Source of the DNA: Theobroma cacao | Lineage: Eukaryota > Streptophyta > Magnoliopsida > Malvales > Malvaceae | Direction of reading: 5' to 3' | Length of the DNA: 64,000 nt | Assembly: GCF_000208745.1 (NCBI RefSeq) | Contig: NC_030857.1 | Coordinates: 4,006,714 to 4,070,713, forward strand | In this document: piece after piece, positions 1 through 11,522 of the stretch | Numbering within the stretch: position 1 is the stretch's first letter | How the letters are laid out: every line of letters starts with the position of its first letter | Notes under the pieces: generated by a model | Told to the model about the DNA's origin: nothing | The model's input: the letters and a program-made list of their open reading frames with translations, nothing else | Databases searched by the model: none | Position numbers and translations under genes: made by a program

Positions 1-470
1 GGGTGTATGGGCAAGTATTTATTGGCTAAAAGAATAGATGAAATGAAATATGCAAAAAGATTGATGAATTATGAAACACATTATGCATTGTCATTTATTC
101 AAATGATGAAGGTAATAGAAAGCCCTACTTAAACAGGAAATTAATCTTAACACCCTTGGGCATAGGCATTTAGATAAAATTGTTCATTACATTTTGGAAG
201 ACTTAAAGATGATGGGCAGTTCCGTGGCTGTCCAATTACTTAGCTCCTCTCCTGGCAGTACTGGATACACCACAGGGATCTTCTCATCAGGTTCTTCATC
301 TCTGATCATATGGATTGATAGCTCATCAAATATCCGTAGAACCTGATTGATCATATGGATTGATAGCTCATCAAGTATCCGTAGTACTGGATACGCCCAG
401 CCATCCCGATTTTTTTTTATTTTTTTTATTTTTTTATTTTATTTATTTAATTTTTTTTAATTTATGTGTC
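1..470. other. Gene-free stretch with a possible coding fragment on the minus strand
   Basis: No complete gene is visible. On the minus strand from about 408 down to a TAA at 189-187 there is an open, protein-like stretch (it contains DGWAYPVLRILDELS and later EEPDEKIPVVYPVLPGEELS). It has no start codon and runs into an A/T tract upstream. A 45-bp direct duplication (303-347 and 348-392, one unit = 15 codons) lies inside it and keeps the frame. On the plus strand a 43-codon open frame starts at 7 and ends at 132; I recognise neither. Most likely a decayed gene or transposon fragment; confidence that it is functional is very low. Confidence 0.25.
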
Positions 471-639
471 TACATCAAGGTGTTGGAAAGTAGGTGGAGT
501 TAGGAAGTTGCAATTAGGTGCGACTAGTGGAAAAGGTTTAAGGAGTTTGAATTCAAGTCAAAGGTGGAGATTTGTTGAGTTTTAGGTTGACTAGAATTCT
601 AGATCTTATTTGATTAGGATTTTTGTTTGTATACAATAT

Positions 640-1075
640 TAAGTAGTTGTATGGTTTTTAAACTTCTTATTCCACATCGAATCCTAATCACATTTTACTT
701 TGGACTTTTATACTATAAAAGTGAATTTTTAGGCTTTAGAATTGCAAGTAGTGCTTTGAGAGCTCTAGAGAGGAAACATCTTATAACTCTATATTTTGCT
801 CTAGGTGGAGCTAGAATGGTTTGAGTGAATGTTCTTGGGAGATTATTGAAGAAGAGTGTGCAAGGGATCTTGGGTTGTTTTGGGGAACCATAAAGGTCAA
901 TTTATTGTACTTTATATTCTCAATAATAGAAGAACAGTTTTACTCCGTGAACGTAGGTAAGAGGCCGAACCACGTAAATTCTTGTGTTTTTCTGTTTGCT
1001 TATTTTCTCTGGATTTTATCTTTGTCGATTCTTGGGCAATTTCCACAACACAATCGAAACAAAGCTTTATCAACA
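640..1075 (+). mobile_element. Probable Copia-type LTR remnant (solo or truncated)
   Basis: The segment around 940-990 contains 'ctccgtgaacgtaggtaa' followed closely by 'gccgaaccacgtaaatt' and 'cttgtgttttt'. In my experience this order of motifs is typical of the R/U5 part of plant Copia LTRs. No primer-binding site follows and no reverse transcriptase reading frame is seen in the window, so this would be a solo or truncated LTR. Its exact ends and target-site duplication could not be found; the 5' boundary could lie as far left as about 464. Family assignment rests on motif recognition only. Confidence 0.4.
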
Positions 1076-1749
1076 TGAAAATCGTTATTTTGAAACCAAA
1101 TATATTCCTCATTCAATTACCAAGAAAAAACTTCATACTGACAGTTGGGTGATAAAAAAGACATGTGGATGTTGAGAAAGTAAAATTAAATTACTTGTAC
1201 AAAGCTAGTGTGGTGACTAGGTTCAAATTTTCTTAATAGATGAATAAAATTTTAGTGATATATGTGTTTTGCATAATGATGCAAGTACATGGATGCGTTC
1301 TATCTTCAAAATTTTCATACTATTGAAATAAATAAATAAATATAAATATTAATCATATTATTTACTTGATAATCTATTTAACCATCTTCTTGGATTTTTT
1401 TTAAATTCTATTATTTTCTCTATTTATTGTGATTATAAAAGTTACAAAAATAATTTTTTTAAAAATTATTTTAATAAACAAGTGACCATAAAGATAAAGA
1501 TACATAACATCTAGAGGAAATTGTGAGAAATAACATTCCTCATAAACTTAATTCAAAAATATCATTTTTTATAATTTAAACTATTTTTAATCAATTTTTG
1601 GCATGACTTGACAACAATACCCTTTAAACAATTTATCCTGCCATCCAGACAAAAATTTGAAAATTAAATCTCGATTTCTCTATTTTGTGAAATACTGTTT
1701 ATCTCACCATTCGGAGATGACATCAAGTTCTTTCTTATTTTGTTTTATA

Positions 1750-2245
1750 TTTTTAGATAGTGGATCTTGGGGTTCTCAATGACGATGAACAGCGATTTTA
1801 CTCTTCTATAGTGATTGCAGGCAGCATGATGAATTTGGTAATTGGATGCTTTCTGGTGATGACTTGTTTCGAAACGTGTGCTGTGATTAAGATGCTTGTG
1901 TTGATGAGTTGGATTGGATTGGTTAAGATGATGGGCTCAGGGAAAAGAAATAGTTGAAGTATGTTTGATGGGTTTTATAGTGGTTCACGGTTTTGTTGTA
2001 TTTGAGATTGGAATGATTGTTAAGCATGTTTGCTGAGGATTTTGATTTTTTTTTATGGGATTCTGAATTGAAATTGTTGAAGAAATATTTTGTAAATGAC
2101 GTATATTTTGTTTTTGCAGAAGGGGAGTGAGCAAGGCCCTCCCGATAGGGATTTATTTTGTCTTGCTTTTGAGGGTTATGGAGCTTTGTAACCTATCTTT
2201 TATGAAATACACAATTTCATGGCTTAGCAAAAAAAAAAAAGTACG
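1750..2245 (+). other. Poly(A)-tailed block, possible retroposed fragment
   Basis: The block ends with a transcript-like 3' end ('ctttgtaacctatctttta' then 'gaaatacacaatttcatgg') followed directly by an A12 run at about 2229-2240. Inside it are a 65-codon open frame (1760-1957), a T-rich stretch ending in 'tttttgcag' at about 2119 that looks like a splice acceptor, and a small hairpin 'ccctcccgataggg'. A genomic poly(A) tract after a UTR-like sequence suggests insertion by LINE machinery. The peptide is not recognised and no target-site duplication was identified. Confidence 0.3.
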
Positions 2246-2319
2246 TGTTTTAGGTTCTTGAGTTTATTGGTTTATTCATAGAATCCCAGAGTTAAGGAAT
2301 TGAAATTGATTATATTGAT

Positions 2320-2690
2320 TTTTAAGTATTGTGAGACTGATTTTTAGGCATTACGTGATTGGTTTTAGGCATTACGTGACTGATTTTTACGCATTGCTTA
2401 AGTCACACAATGGTTTACTAACTAGTCACACAATGCCTTACTAACTAGTCACGCAATGCCTTACTAACAAGTCACGCAATGCCTATCAACTAGTCACACA
2501 ATGCTTTATCAGAAACTAGTCACACAATGCCTTATCAAAAACTAGTCACAAACTAGTCACGCAATGTCCAAAGTTAGTCACGTAATGTCTTATCAAAAAC
2601 TAGTCACGCAATACCCAAAGTCAGTCACGCAATGTCCATAGTCAGTAACGCAATGCCTAAAAACTAGTCATGTACTTATCAAAAATCACC
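2320..2690. repeat. Degenerate minisatellite with an inverted junction
   Basis: About a dozen units of 19-27 bp carry the core 'agtcacgcaatgcc'. The first two or three units (2330-2395) are in the opposite orientation ('ggcattacgtgactgattt'), and the orientation flips at about 2400. The array is therefore head-to-head, with one short and one long arm. Units vary at several positions (cacgcaatg, cacacaatg, cacgtaatg). No coding potential is apparent. Confidence 0.85.
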
Positions 2691-4588
2691 AAAACTACTG
2701 AATTCCATTTAACAAGATCAACAACTTCAAACGATACACCATATTCCATTTAACAACATAATTAACGAATATGAATGCTCAAAATATTCAAAAGTTTTTC
2801 TTCATATATCAAAAATCACTCCAAAATGCTTAAAAATGCTCACAGGTTTTCTTCATATATCAAAAACTACTCCAAAATGCTCAAAATGCTTAAATATTTT
2901 TCTTTCTGGTAAGGAATACTTCAGATATGAATAGTCTGGTGAGGAAAGCTAAAAAAAATGAGTTAGTTTGAGGTGTAGACCTAAACATACTTGACCTGTT
3001 AATAGGTTTCGGGTTGAGACGCGGAGCCAAATAAATGGGTTGATTTCATTAAGGGTAATTTTGAGTAAATTTTAATTCTCTTAACTAAAAACAGTTAAAA
3101 TTATAAGGAGGCTTATTGTTAAAAATATATTATGCGTAGGGCTCATTTAAAAAAAGAACTCTAACATCTAATATAGAATGTGTAAAAAATGTCATAATCA
3201 ACTTAAAATAAATTATGATAATTATAAACGTAAATGGAAGTTCGTAAGAATATGTCATGACCCCATCTCCCCATCTAGGGTCATGATCGACACGAGGATG
3301 AAGAAAACATGACCTTTTTAATCCAAGCAAGCCTTACTTGTCGAGCATGCCTATACACAAAACCATCACAAGCGTCTTTGAATGTCCATAGACTTCATCT
3401 AGAAGAAAGTATAAATGTACTTTCATTCATCACAAACACCTAACTCAAGTTGGCTTTAAGATATATCAATCATAACATTGTCCATTTTACATACTCATTA
3501 GCTCACATGGGCTTTCGGGCCATTACACTAAGTCACATGTCATACATATACATGTACATGTTTATACACATGTGCATCAAAGTATGTTTCCATGCTTGGC
3601 TACAAAATGGAAGTGTAAACCAACGACCATAATTACATGACCAAAATAGACTCATTAACGAAACACAACGTGAGATAGGTGGGCTCCATAGTCGACTGCT
3701 AGGCATACCTATTAAACAAGACTCGAGGATCCTTCCTCAGATGGTGATCCGAGCTAAGTCATGTATTTGAACACAAAAAACACAAGATTTGAAAATGTGA
3801 GTAAAACTTAATGAGTGAAAAATGTAAAGTAACAAACTAAGCATGCTTCATTAATAATACAATGCCTTTGTTTGCAAACTATGCAATTTAATTTCAAAAC
3901 CAAATCCCATTCAATTCATGAATGACAATGTGTTATGTATAAATTAAGTGAGGTTATACATGTACGAAAACTTCCTTGGAAGCTGGGAGAAAGGCACCAA
4001 CCAGTGACCTTTAAAAGGCATTAAAAAAAATGCATAACTTAATTATGATGTAGGGGGGTTGACCGTTTGACATAAAGGGGTCGATCTTTAGTGCATAGAA
4101 TCTATCTTTCAGGTTTTGTCTTTTGAAGATTGACTTTTTTTCCCTTGAGGGTTGATCCCTCATTAACAGAAAACTTGTAATTGACTACTAGATGTCGGGG
4201 ATCAACCCTTTCTACACTTGGGTTCGATCCTTCCTGGACAAAAAGCTTTCAAACAGCTTCTGGATGGCAGGGATTAGCCTTTCTCACCTTGAGAATCGAT
4301 CCCTCCTTAACAGAATACAATTTTTTAGTTCTTGTGAACTCCAACCTTGACGCAATAAGAGGGAATTTACCTTTTTCCATCATAAGTTTTTCTCACAAGG
4401 TCAATACCATCAAATTATCAAACCTCATTACTTCATAAAGGGAGGATCACAATCCAAACCCACAATAGCTCAATCGAACATCATTCCAAGATTCAACCTA
4501 ACTATTCACCTAAATGGAACTTCAAATAAATAAGGTCAAGCTAAAGGTTTTTCAATCAATGGAGCAGTGCCATAACCCCTACTACATA
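2691..4588. other. Gene-free, retroelement-like repetitive DNA
   Basis: No gene is visible. Around 3255-3300 is an inverted pair 'gtcatgacccc' / 'agggtcatgatcg', and around 3720-3750 'gaggatccttcctcagatgg'. These resemble LTR sequence of degenerate plant Gypsy elements, but no coding domain supports it. A 73-74-bp tandem duplication (about 2.3 copies) covers 4149-4312, marked by 'gatccctcattaacag' at the start of each unit. Similar 'gttgatccctac' sequence recurs near 8330, so the whole 3.2-8.6 kb stretch may be one decayed element into which others inserted. Confidence 0.35.
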
Positions 4589-4676
4589 AGGCATCAAGCA
4601 TGCATCTCACTCATCACACATGTCTTGCACCAAACTTTACTAGGTAGGCAGGCATCAAGCATGTGTCTCACATAGT

Positions 4677-5252
4677 TAGAGGTGAGCAAGATTGGATCGG
4701 ACTAATGACCCAACCGAGCCGAATGTAATTTGGGTAAAATTATTAGGTCTAATTGGTTCATTAAATTTATTGGTTCAAAAAGTTTTATCCAATTGATTTA
4801 TTTGGTTGATTCTTGATCATAAATTTTTTAATCAAATCAATCAAAAGACCAAACTAATATTATATATATAATTTTTTAAATATTTTTAAAATTTATATAT
4901 AATATATATTTTCCTATTGCTAAGTTGATGATATGTGATGGTTGATTGTTTTATGTTTAATGATATTATTTTATAGATTATTTGTATATTATATAATTTT
5001 GGATAAAGTTTATAAATTCCAATATTGCAATTTGTGAAAGACAAAAGTGACAAAACTTCAATTCTTTTGGTCCAAACCCTAATCGACTGAATTTATTTAA
5101 TATTTGATCAGTTTGATCTTCCTTTAAGTTTAATTGATTCGGTCTTCCTTTAAGTTTGGTCGATTTTGGTGAATTTTCTAAAAATATTTGATTCATTTCT
5201 TCCTTAATTATGACGGACCAACCTGATCAAACCGACTAATTGCTCACCCCTA
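4677..5252. mobile_element. Non-autonomous hAT-like element 1 (576 bp)
   Basis: The element begins TAGAGGTGAGCAA and ends TTGCTCACCCCTA, giving terminal inverted repeats of about 13 bp with one mismatch. It is flanked by CACATAGT (4669-4676) and CACGCAGT (5253-5260), an 8-bp target duplication with two mismatches. Eight-base duplications and short TIRs are hallmarks of hAT transposons. There is no transposase frame, so it would depend on an autonomous relative. The interior is AT-rich with short sub-repeats ('gatcttcctttaagttt' repeats near 5120-5157). Confidence 0.8.
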
Positions 5253-5321
5253 CACGCAGTACATATGGCTAGCACCAAGTCTTGCAACATAGGCATAACA
5301 AGCATGTGTCTTACTTGTTGC

Positions 5322-5990
5322 TAGACCTGACAATTCGTGTTAACGTGTCGTAAACGTGTCAGACACGATTAGACACGAAACACGTTAAGATTAAACACGA
5401 ACATGACACGTTTAATAGTCGTGTCTTAAATTTAAAACACGTACACATAAATATTTAATACACGTGTAATACGACACGACACGATTAACACGTTTATTAA
5501 ACGTGTCAATATATGACACGACACGATTAATAACACGTTTAACACGATTAACACGTTTAACACGATTAAATAAAAATATTTACAATTAAATATAATTTTA
5601 TTATTTAAATTTAAAATCTATAATTATAAAAATAATTATAATAAAACAAAAATAATAATAACATCAAATAATTACCAAAAGTTAAAAATTAGAGTTGAGC
5701 ATATATAATTACATTATACCCTTTATAAAATTAAAAAAACTTATTAAAATAATTATTTAAAATTATTTATATAAGGTTAAAATAGTTTTTAACTATTAAT
5801 TTTTAATAAGTTAATAAATGTGTCACGTATATACGTTTAAACACGATCACACGATTAAGTAAATGTGTTTAAACGTATTTTAAATGTGTTTGTCGTGTCT
5901 GACACGTTTAGATATGAAACACGTTAAGACTAAACCCAAAATCTATTTAGCTTGTGTCTTGTCGTGTCGTGTTCAAAATTACTAGGTCTA
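5322..5990. mobile_element. Non-autonomous hAT-like element 2 (669 bp)
   Basis: The ends are TAGACCTGACAATT and AATTACTAGGTCTA (inverted). The flanks are CTTGTTGC (5314-5321) and CTTATTGC (5991-5998), an 8-bp target duplication with one mismatch. Both subterminal regions are packed with CACG/CGTG words such as 'acacgacacgattaacacg', and the middle is an A/T-rich core. Subterminal repeats of this kind bind transposase in known hAT elements; that role is inferred here. No coding capacity is seen. It shares sequence and orientation with the element at 6058-6788. Confidence 0.88.
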
Positions 5991-6057
5991 CTTATTGCAC
6001 ATGTCTAGCACCGAGTCTTGGTAAATAGGCATTAAGCATTGTGCTCCATATTCATAC

Positions 6058-6788
6058 TAGACCTAGCAATTCGTGTTTTCGTGTCTTAAACGTGTCAGAC
6101 ACGATTAGACACGAAACAGGTTAAGGCTAAACACGAATACGACAAGTTTAATATTCGTGTCTTAAATTTGAAACACGTACACGTACATGTTTAATACACA
6201 TGTAACACGACACGGCATGATTAACACGTTTTACACGTTTATTAAACGTGTCAATATACGACACGACACGATTAANACACGACACGACACAATTAACACG
6301 TTTATTAAACGTGTTAATATACGACACGACACGATTAATAACAAGTTTAACACGATTAAATAAATATATTTATAATTAAATATAATTTTATTATTTAAAT
6401 TTAAAATCTATAATTATAAAAATAATTATAACAAAATAATAATAATAATAACATTAAATATAATAAAATTTAATATAAATAACATACATAAAATTCATTA
6501 TCATACAAAAGGTTAAAATACACATTAAATAATTATTAAAAATTATTTATATAAGGTTAAAATAGTTTTTAACTATTAATGTTTAATAGGTTAATAAACG
6601 TATCATGTATACAAGTTTAAATACGTATACACGTTTAAACATGATAACACGATTAAGTAAACGTGTTTAAACGTGTTTTAAACGTGTTTGTCGTGTCTGA
6701 CACGTTAAGACACGAAACATGTTAAGGGTAAACCCAAAACCTGTTTAACCCGTGTCTTCTCATGTTATGTCCAAAATTGCCAAGTCTA
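6058..6788. mobile_element. Non-autonomous hAT-like element 3 (731 bp), same family as element 2
   Basis: The ends are TAGACCTAGCAATT and AATTGCCAAGTCTA (inverted). The target duplication ATTCATAC is perfect on both sides (6050-6057 and 6789-6796), which suggests the youngest insertion of the three. Sequence and orientation match element 2, with an extra internal copy of the 'gacacgacacgattaa' and 'aaacgtgttaatatacgac' block around 6250-6340. One ambiguous base (N, 6276) lies in that block. No transposase is encoded. Confidence 0.92.
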
Positions 6789-6796
6789 ATTCATAC

Positions 6797-9700
6797 CATT
6801 ACACCTCTTCACTTGAGGTTCAATTCCCATATAAAACAAACTTGATCCCAAGGTTGCACATATCAACATCAATACCAAGCTCATTCATTCATCTATACAT
6901 TTTAACCACAATTGAAGTGCGGCAACCAAGTGGCTTGCATACTATTTCCATAAAAAACTGACCACTTTTAAGAAATGTCTTTAAAAGGCTTGTCCCCTAT
7001 GCAATTTCAAATACCATATAGTACAATCATAAACATATCTATAATTTATATAAAAGTAAGATAATTGATTGGATTAATTAATTGACACCTGTTATTCTCA
7101 ATTGGATTAATTTTTTTTAGTATACCTTATGTCAAAACTATGTAGGTTTTGACATTTGAAGGGTGTTTTATACTTTTATTTATTTTAATAAAAAAATACT
7201 TGAAAATAATAATTTCTAATTTTTAATGTTTACAGGATAGATTCGTTTAATATTTATCAATTGCAATTTAATGTTATTTTTTGTCTATATTCTTTTATTC
7301 TACATAAACCTGAATCCATAATATTTAAACATCTCTTTTATATATGAATGTTTAAATTTCAATAAACATCCATCCAATTCAATAAGTAAAATAAAAAAGT
7401 CAAAAAAGTCTACTCATTTCTCAATATACATAGTATACAATCATCATTGAATAAATAAATCAACTGAATTTGACAACCTTTAGCCATTCATTTTATATGT
7501 AAAAGACAGATACTACTAGAAATTAGTAACTATATTATATTGATAGGATTTTTATATTATATTCATTTTACATTATCCTACAACTATTTATTTTAATCCA
7601 CCAATATTACAAGTTATACACTCTCTCATTTCTTAATATTTTATTATACATCTAATAATCTTTGATAGTATTATTATTTTTTTTGGATAAGTACTGTTTT
7701 ATAATCATATATATAGGTGTAGGTGTCCGATAATTGAAATAAGAACAAATAACTATCTTCAATTAATATTAGTTTACCTTTTCTCTACCAATAAGAACCA
7801 TATATTCATGCAGTTCAGTAATACAATATAATACTTCAACATAATCTATATTTTTTGTGATTTTTTTCATAACATAGCTATGGGTACCATCCTAATATAT
7901 ACAATAGTATCAAAACATGTTTAATGGACAATTTCATCAAAAATCTCAATTTAGAACTCAACATTGAAACATGAATTTGAGTGAGGATGTAAACCATTGT
8001 TCATGCACATTTTCATAGTAAAATAGTTTAAATGCAGTTCACTCTTCCTTCTTACTCTCACAAGTAACTCAACACACCTTGCTTCAAATTGATCCTTAGA
8101 ATCTCAATGAAATCTTGATGAGCAAATCGGAGAAAATTTCCAGCACCAACTCTTGGCTTAGAGAGAGAAACACAAGCTGAAATTATGAAAAGATTAGGTT
8201 AGGACCGAAACTAGCAAAGTTGAAAGTTGCAAAGTCTTAACCTCACCATAGATTAAACTTCCTAGTGCTCCAATTGGCCTAACTTAATGAGTGGACAGGG
8301 CCAATGTTGCCTAAAAACTTGTGGGAGTTGATCCCTACTTATTAGGGTCGATCTTCTAGATCAGAATGCTTTAAAAGGCCTTTCTCTTGATTTTTCTTGC
8401 TCCTTTATCCTCCAAACGTCCCTTTTTACTCGTTTTAATATTTTTAAAGGTTAATCTTTATATTTTGATTGAGCTCAGAATAAGGTGCTCTGTCTAACTC
8501 ATTAAGTAAATTTTCCATTTTACCCATGTGTATCAAACTGGGTTCCACAAAATAAATATAACCTGATAATAGTCTAACTAAAGAAGTAAGATGTCAATGA
8601 AAACTCAAATTAACCTTTATAACTTTTAAAACCTTTATAAAACAAGTAAGCTCTTGTTCTTTGGGGTAGTCTATTCTGGTTCTGAGATGGAGCCTTTGTG
8701 TTGGTTGTAATCTTTTGCAACTGTTTTAGGGCTCTCTTTTGATGGCATTTTTTTGTTTTCAGAGCAAGCATTTTTGTAAATTTGCTCCACCCGAAGGGTG
8801 AGTTTTGTACTTTGATTTGATGAGGAATGCATCAACTCTTTGCCTTTCAAAACAGCAGTTTCTGACGTAAATGTCAAGTACAAAGATAAAAATAATAAAC
8901 TTAACACTTCTCATAATTAAAAAAACTATAAACATAAATAACCTAAATTGCAAAAATATATAATATGCGGCATAAATTGGGTAAGAAGTGCCATAATTAA
9001 ATAAAAATTTTAGGCCATATCAAATTTGTCTTAAGAAAAGGCATGATATTATTATTGATAAATTAATTCTGTACATAAACAAGTAACCTTAATATTGTGT
9101 CGAAAAAATCAACTTCTAAAACTCACACAAATATTAATTTCTTATATCAAAATAAAAATAACATAAATAATAATAAATATTTAATTTAGTTATTTTAAAT
9201 GTTCAAATATGATATATTTACATGCAACGGGGGAGGGGAGGGGACGGGGCTAGTAGGCACCCAAAAATTTTTAAATTTTTAAAACATATCTTTATTTTTT
9301 TAAAATTTATAATTTTACTCTTCTAAAAATTTTAAATTTTTTTAACATATCTTTAATTTCTTGGAATTTTATAATGTTACCCCTACAATAATTTTTATTT
9401 GGTGAGATATCATACAACAATTAGTCAACAACTAATTTTAATAGACGTAAAATTAAAATAAAACCTATTACAATAAAATTATTTTCAAACCTCACTTTTC
9501 TAAAACCTCACAACTACTATATCTTGTTCTCTTTTCTCTTACCAAATAAAAACAAAAAATCATTTTAGCATTCTCTGGCAGAAAACCTCTAGTCAGTAAC
9601 TTAATTTTCATATCATGATAATTGGTAAATTTAGTTTATTTAATGTTATTTTATTTTTAATATTTTCAAGTTTAAACTTTTTCTTTATTTAAGAATTTCT

Positions 9701-11290
9701 ACTTAATGATTTTGATTTAGCAACAAAACAAAGATTTGATTAAACACTAAGGTTAGTTATTACTTATTTATTTAGGGATTTCTTGATTGCTTCCTTATTA
9801 TTTGTGTTTTTTTTTTCTTAGATTCTTGTGAATAATTAAGATTTTTATTTGGGGATTGCTTCTTCATTGAATTACTTATTAATATTGTATTTAATTTTTG
9901 TGATTAATTTTAAGAAATTGCTTCCATTCAGTTGTTTATTGATAGCACTTAATATTTTTCTATGGAATTGCTTCCTATTGAGATTTTTTGTTGTGAAATT
10001 CGTTAAGAATGAAATTTGTAATAGAATGTCAGTTGATTTTTATCATTGATCATTCTCATTGAAAATAAAATCATTCAAGTCTTTGACATTGATTTAGTAG
10101 TAAATGCCTTCAACTCGATTGTCGAGTTTAATCAAAGATGCCAATCTTAGTATGCAATAATTGTTAAAAAATGTCTTTATTTTGTAATTGGAGTTATTTA
10201 TGTAATTTTCATATAAATTTTTTTCATATAAATTACTTTAGATTTTTGTCAAACATTAAACTTCTTATTGACTGTTTTATAGACATTGTCTTCGCCCCAA
10301 ACACTGTTTTATAGATATTGTCATAGTCCCAAACACGAAATCATGTCTCCACCACTTTTATATGTGATATGTAAATTTTACTTAAAAAAAAAACAAAACT
10401 ACTACTCTTTATCTATTTTTATTAAAATATTTATTATTTTCATTAATTCACCTCTATCATTTTTTATTATTTTGTTCAAGTCAATTTTTATTGTTTAAAA
10501 TAATTTACGCTGAATAGTATAATAATTAGTGATAACCTTAATTACTATGATTAATTGTTATAGTTTTTGATATGTAAATAAAGAAATAATGTGTAAGTTA
10601 ACAATATATATTTACTATAATAGATAAGATGTGACTTAATTATGCCAACCTTTTAATTATAATATTGTTTTTTGTAAAAATCAATAAAAATAATTAAGAT
10701 AGAATATTTATCTTGTTTGTTAAATGAATAAATAAATATTTCTTTTACTTTTCTGTTTATCTATTAACTTATTTAAAAATTATATTATTTTTTAATTTTT
10801 CATAATAATTTCTCACGAGGCAATGATATTCATTACCTCACAGCAAAGTAGACCTTGATACAAATAAGGCCTCACCCTAATTTTTTAGGTTTCAGAGGGG
10901 TGCCGATATGTAGCCCTCAGGGTGTAAATAATTTGGACCTAATTACTCCAAATTTATTAAACTAATACCAAAAATTTCCAATAAATTAAAATTAATTCAG
11001 TGCTTGATAATTTTAACATTTTAAGATTTGAATAAACTTTATACCCTTGGTATTAACGCGAGTCTCTTGATCATTCCAAATATGGGTTCTTACAATTTTG
11101 ATGATATGACTGTATATTATGGTAAATGCATATTTTTTTTTTTGCTATATATAGATATTGTATCGGATTCGGATACGCAATGATTCATCCATTGCCAACT
11201 TGACTACACTTTATTTCTGCAAATTTATGTTCTTTTCTTTTCTACCTTTTAACTTTTTATTTGTCAGGTTGGCGTGGATAATTCCGTGTT
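6797..11290. other. Gene-free AT-rich stretch
   Basis: No gene is supported. 8040-8640 resembles the repetitive DNA near 4100-4500 ('gggagttgatccctac'). 9229-9249 is a G-rich run (separate finding), followed to about 9395 by an AT-rich block with two similar copies of 'aaaatttttaaatttttaa', a pattern common in dispersed plant repeats. The short open frames here have no recognisable products and are what AT-rich DNA gives by chance. Confidence 0.6.
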
Positions 11291-11300
11291 GAGCCACTCT

Positions 11301-11310
11301 TATATATATT
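11301..11310 (+). promoter_or_regulatory. Likely TATA box of the BCAT gene
   Basis: The sequence TATATATATT lies 213 bp upstream of the BCAT start codon, in a stretch that then becomes pyrimidine-rich ('tttctttccttcctta'). This is a typical plant core promoter arrangement. The transcription start would be near 11335. Inferred from position and sequence only. Confidence 0.5.
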
Positions 11311-11522
11311 TGGCGCTTTCTTTCCTTCCTTATACCGTTTCTAGTCCAAAAACGTCTCTCTCTGGGATTACCATAACAAGTCAGCAATTATTTCCTTCTT
11401 AGTTGTCAGCTCCTTTTCTTGCAATCTGTATCTGTCATCTGGTCTAGCTCGGAATCTTATTAAAGACCCCAACTTGGTCTTCTTTGTTCTTTTGTTCAAA
11501 GACAATTGCAGAAAGCAAAACC

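Larger units (their letters stand above)
4589..6057. repeat. ~60-bp tandem repeat units split by DNA transposons
   Basis: Units begin 'aggcatcaagcatg' or a variant and continue through 'tagcaccaagtcttgc'. The start points are 4589, 4650, 5291 and 6027. The first unit (4589-4649, 61 bp) is intact. After subtracting the inserted elements and one copy of each target duplication, the next two units are 57 and 59 bp long. A fourth unit starts at 6027. Units two, three and four each carry one hAT-like insertion 19-23 bp after the unit start. Confidence 0.75.

Noticed and set aside
5261..5313. CRISPR-like spacing of short repeats among the 4.6-6.8 kb elements
   Set aside because: This is plant nuclear DNA; the spacing is explained by a ~60-bp tandem repeat interrupted by DNA transposons with clear terminal repeats and 8-bp target duplications.
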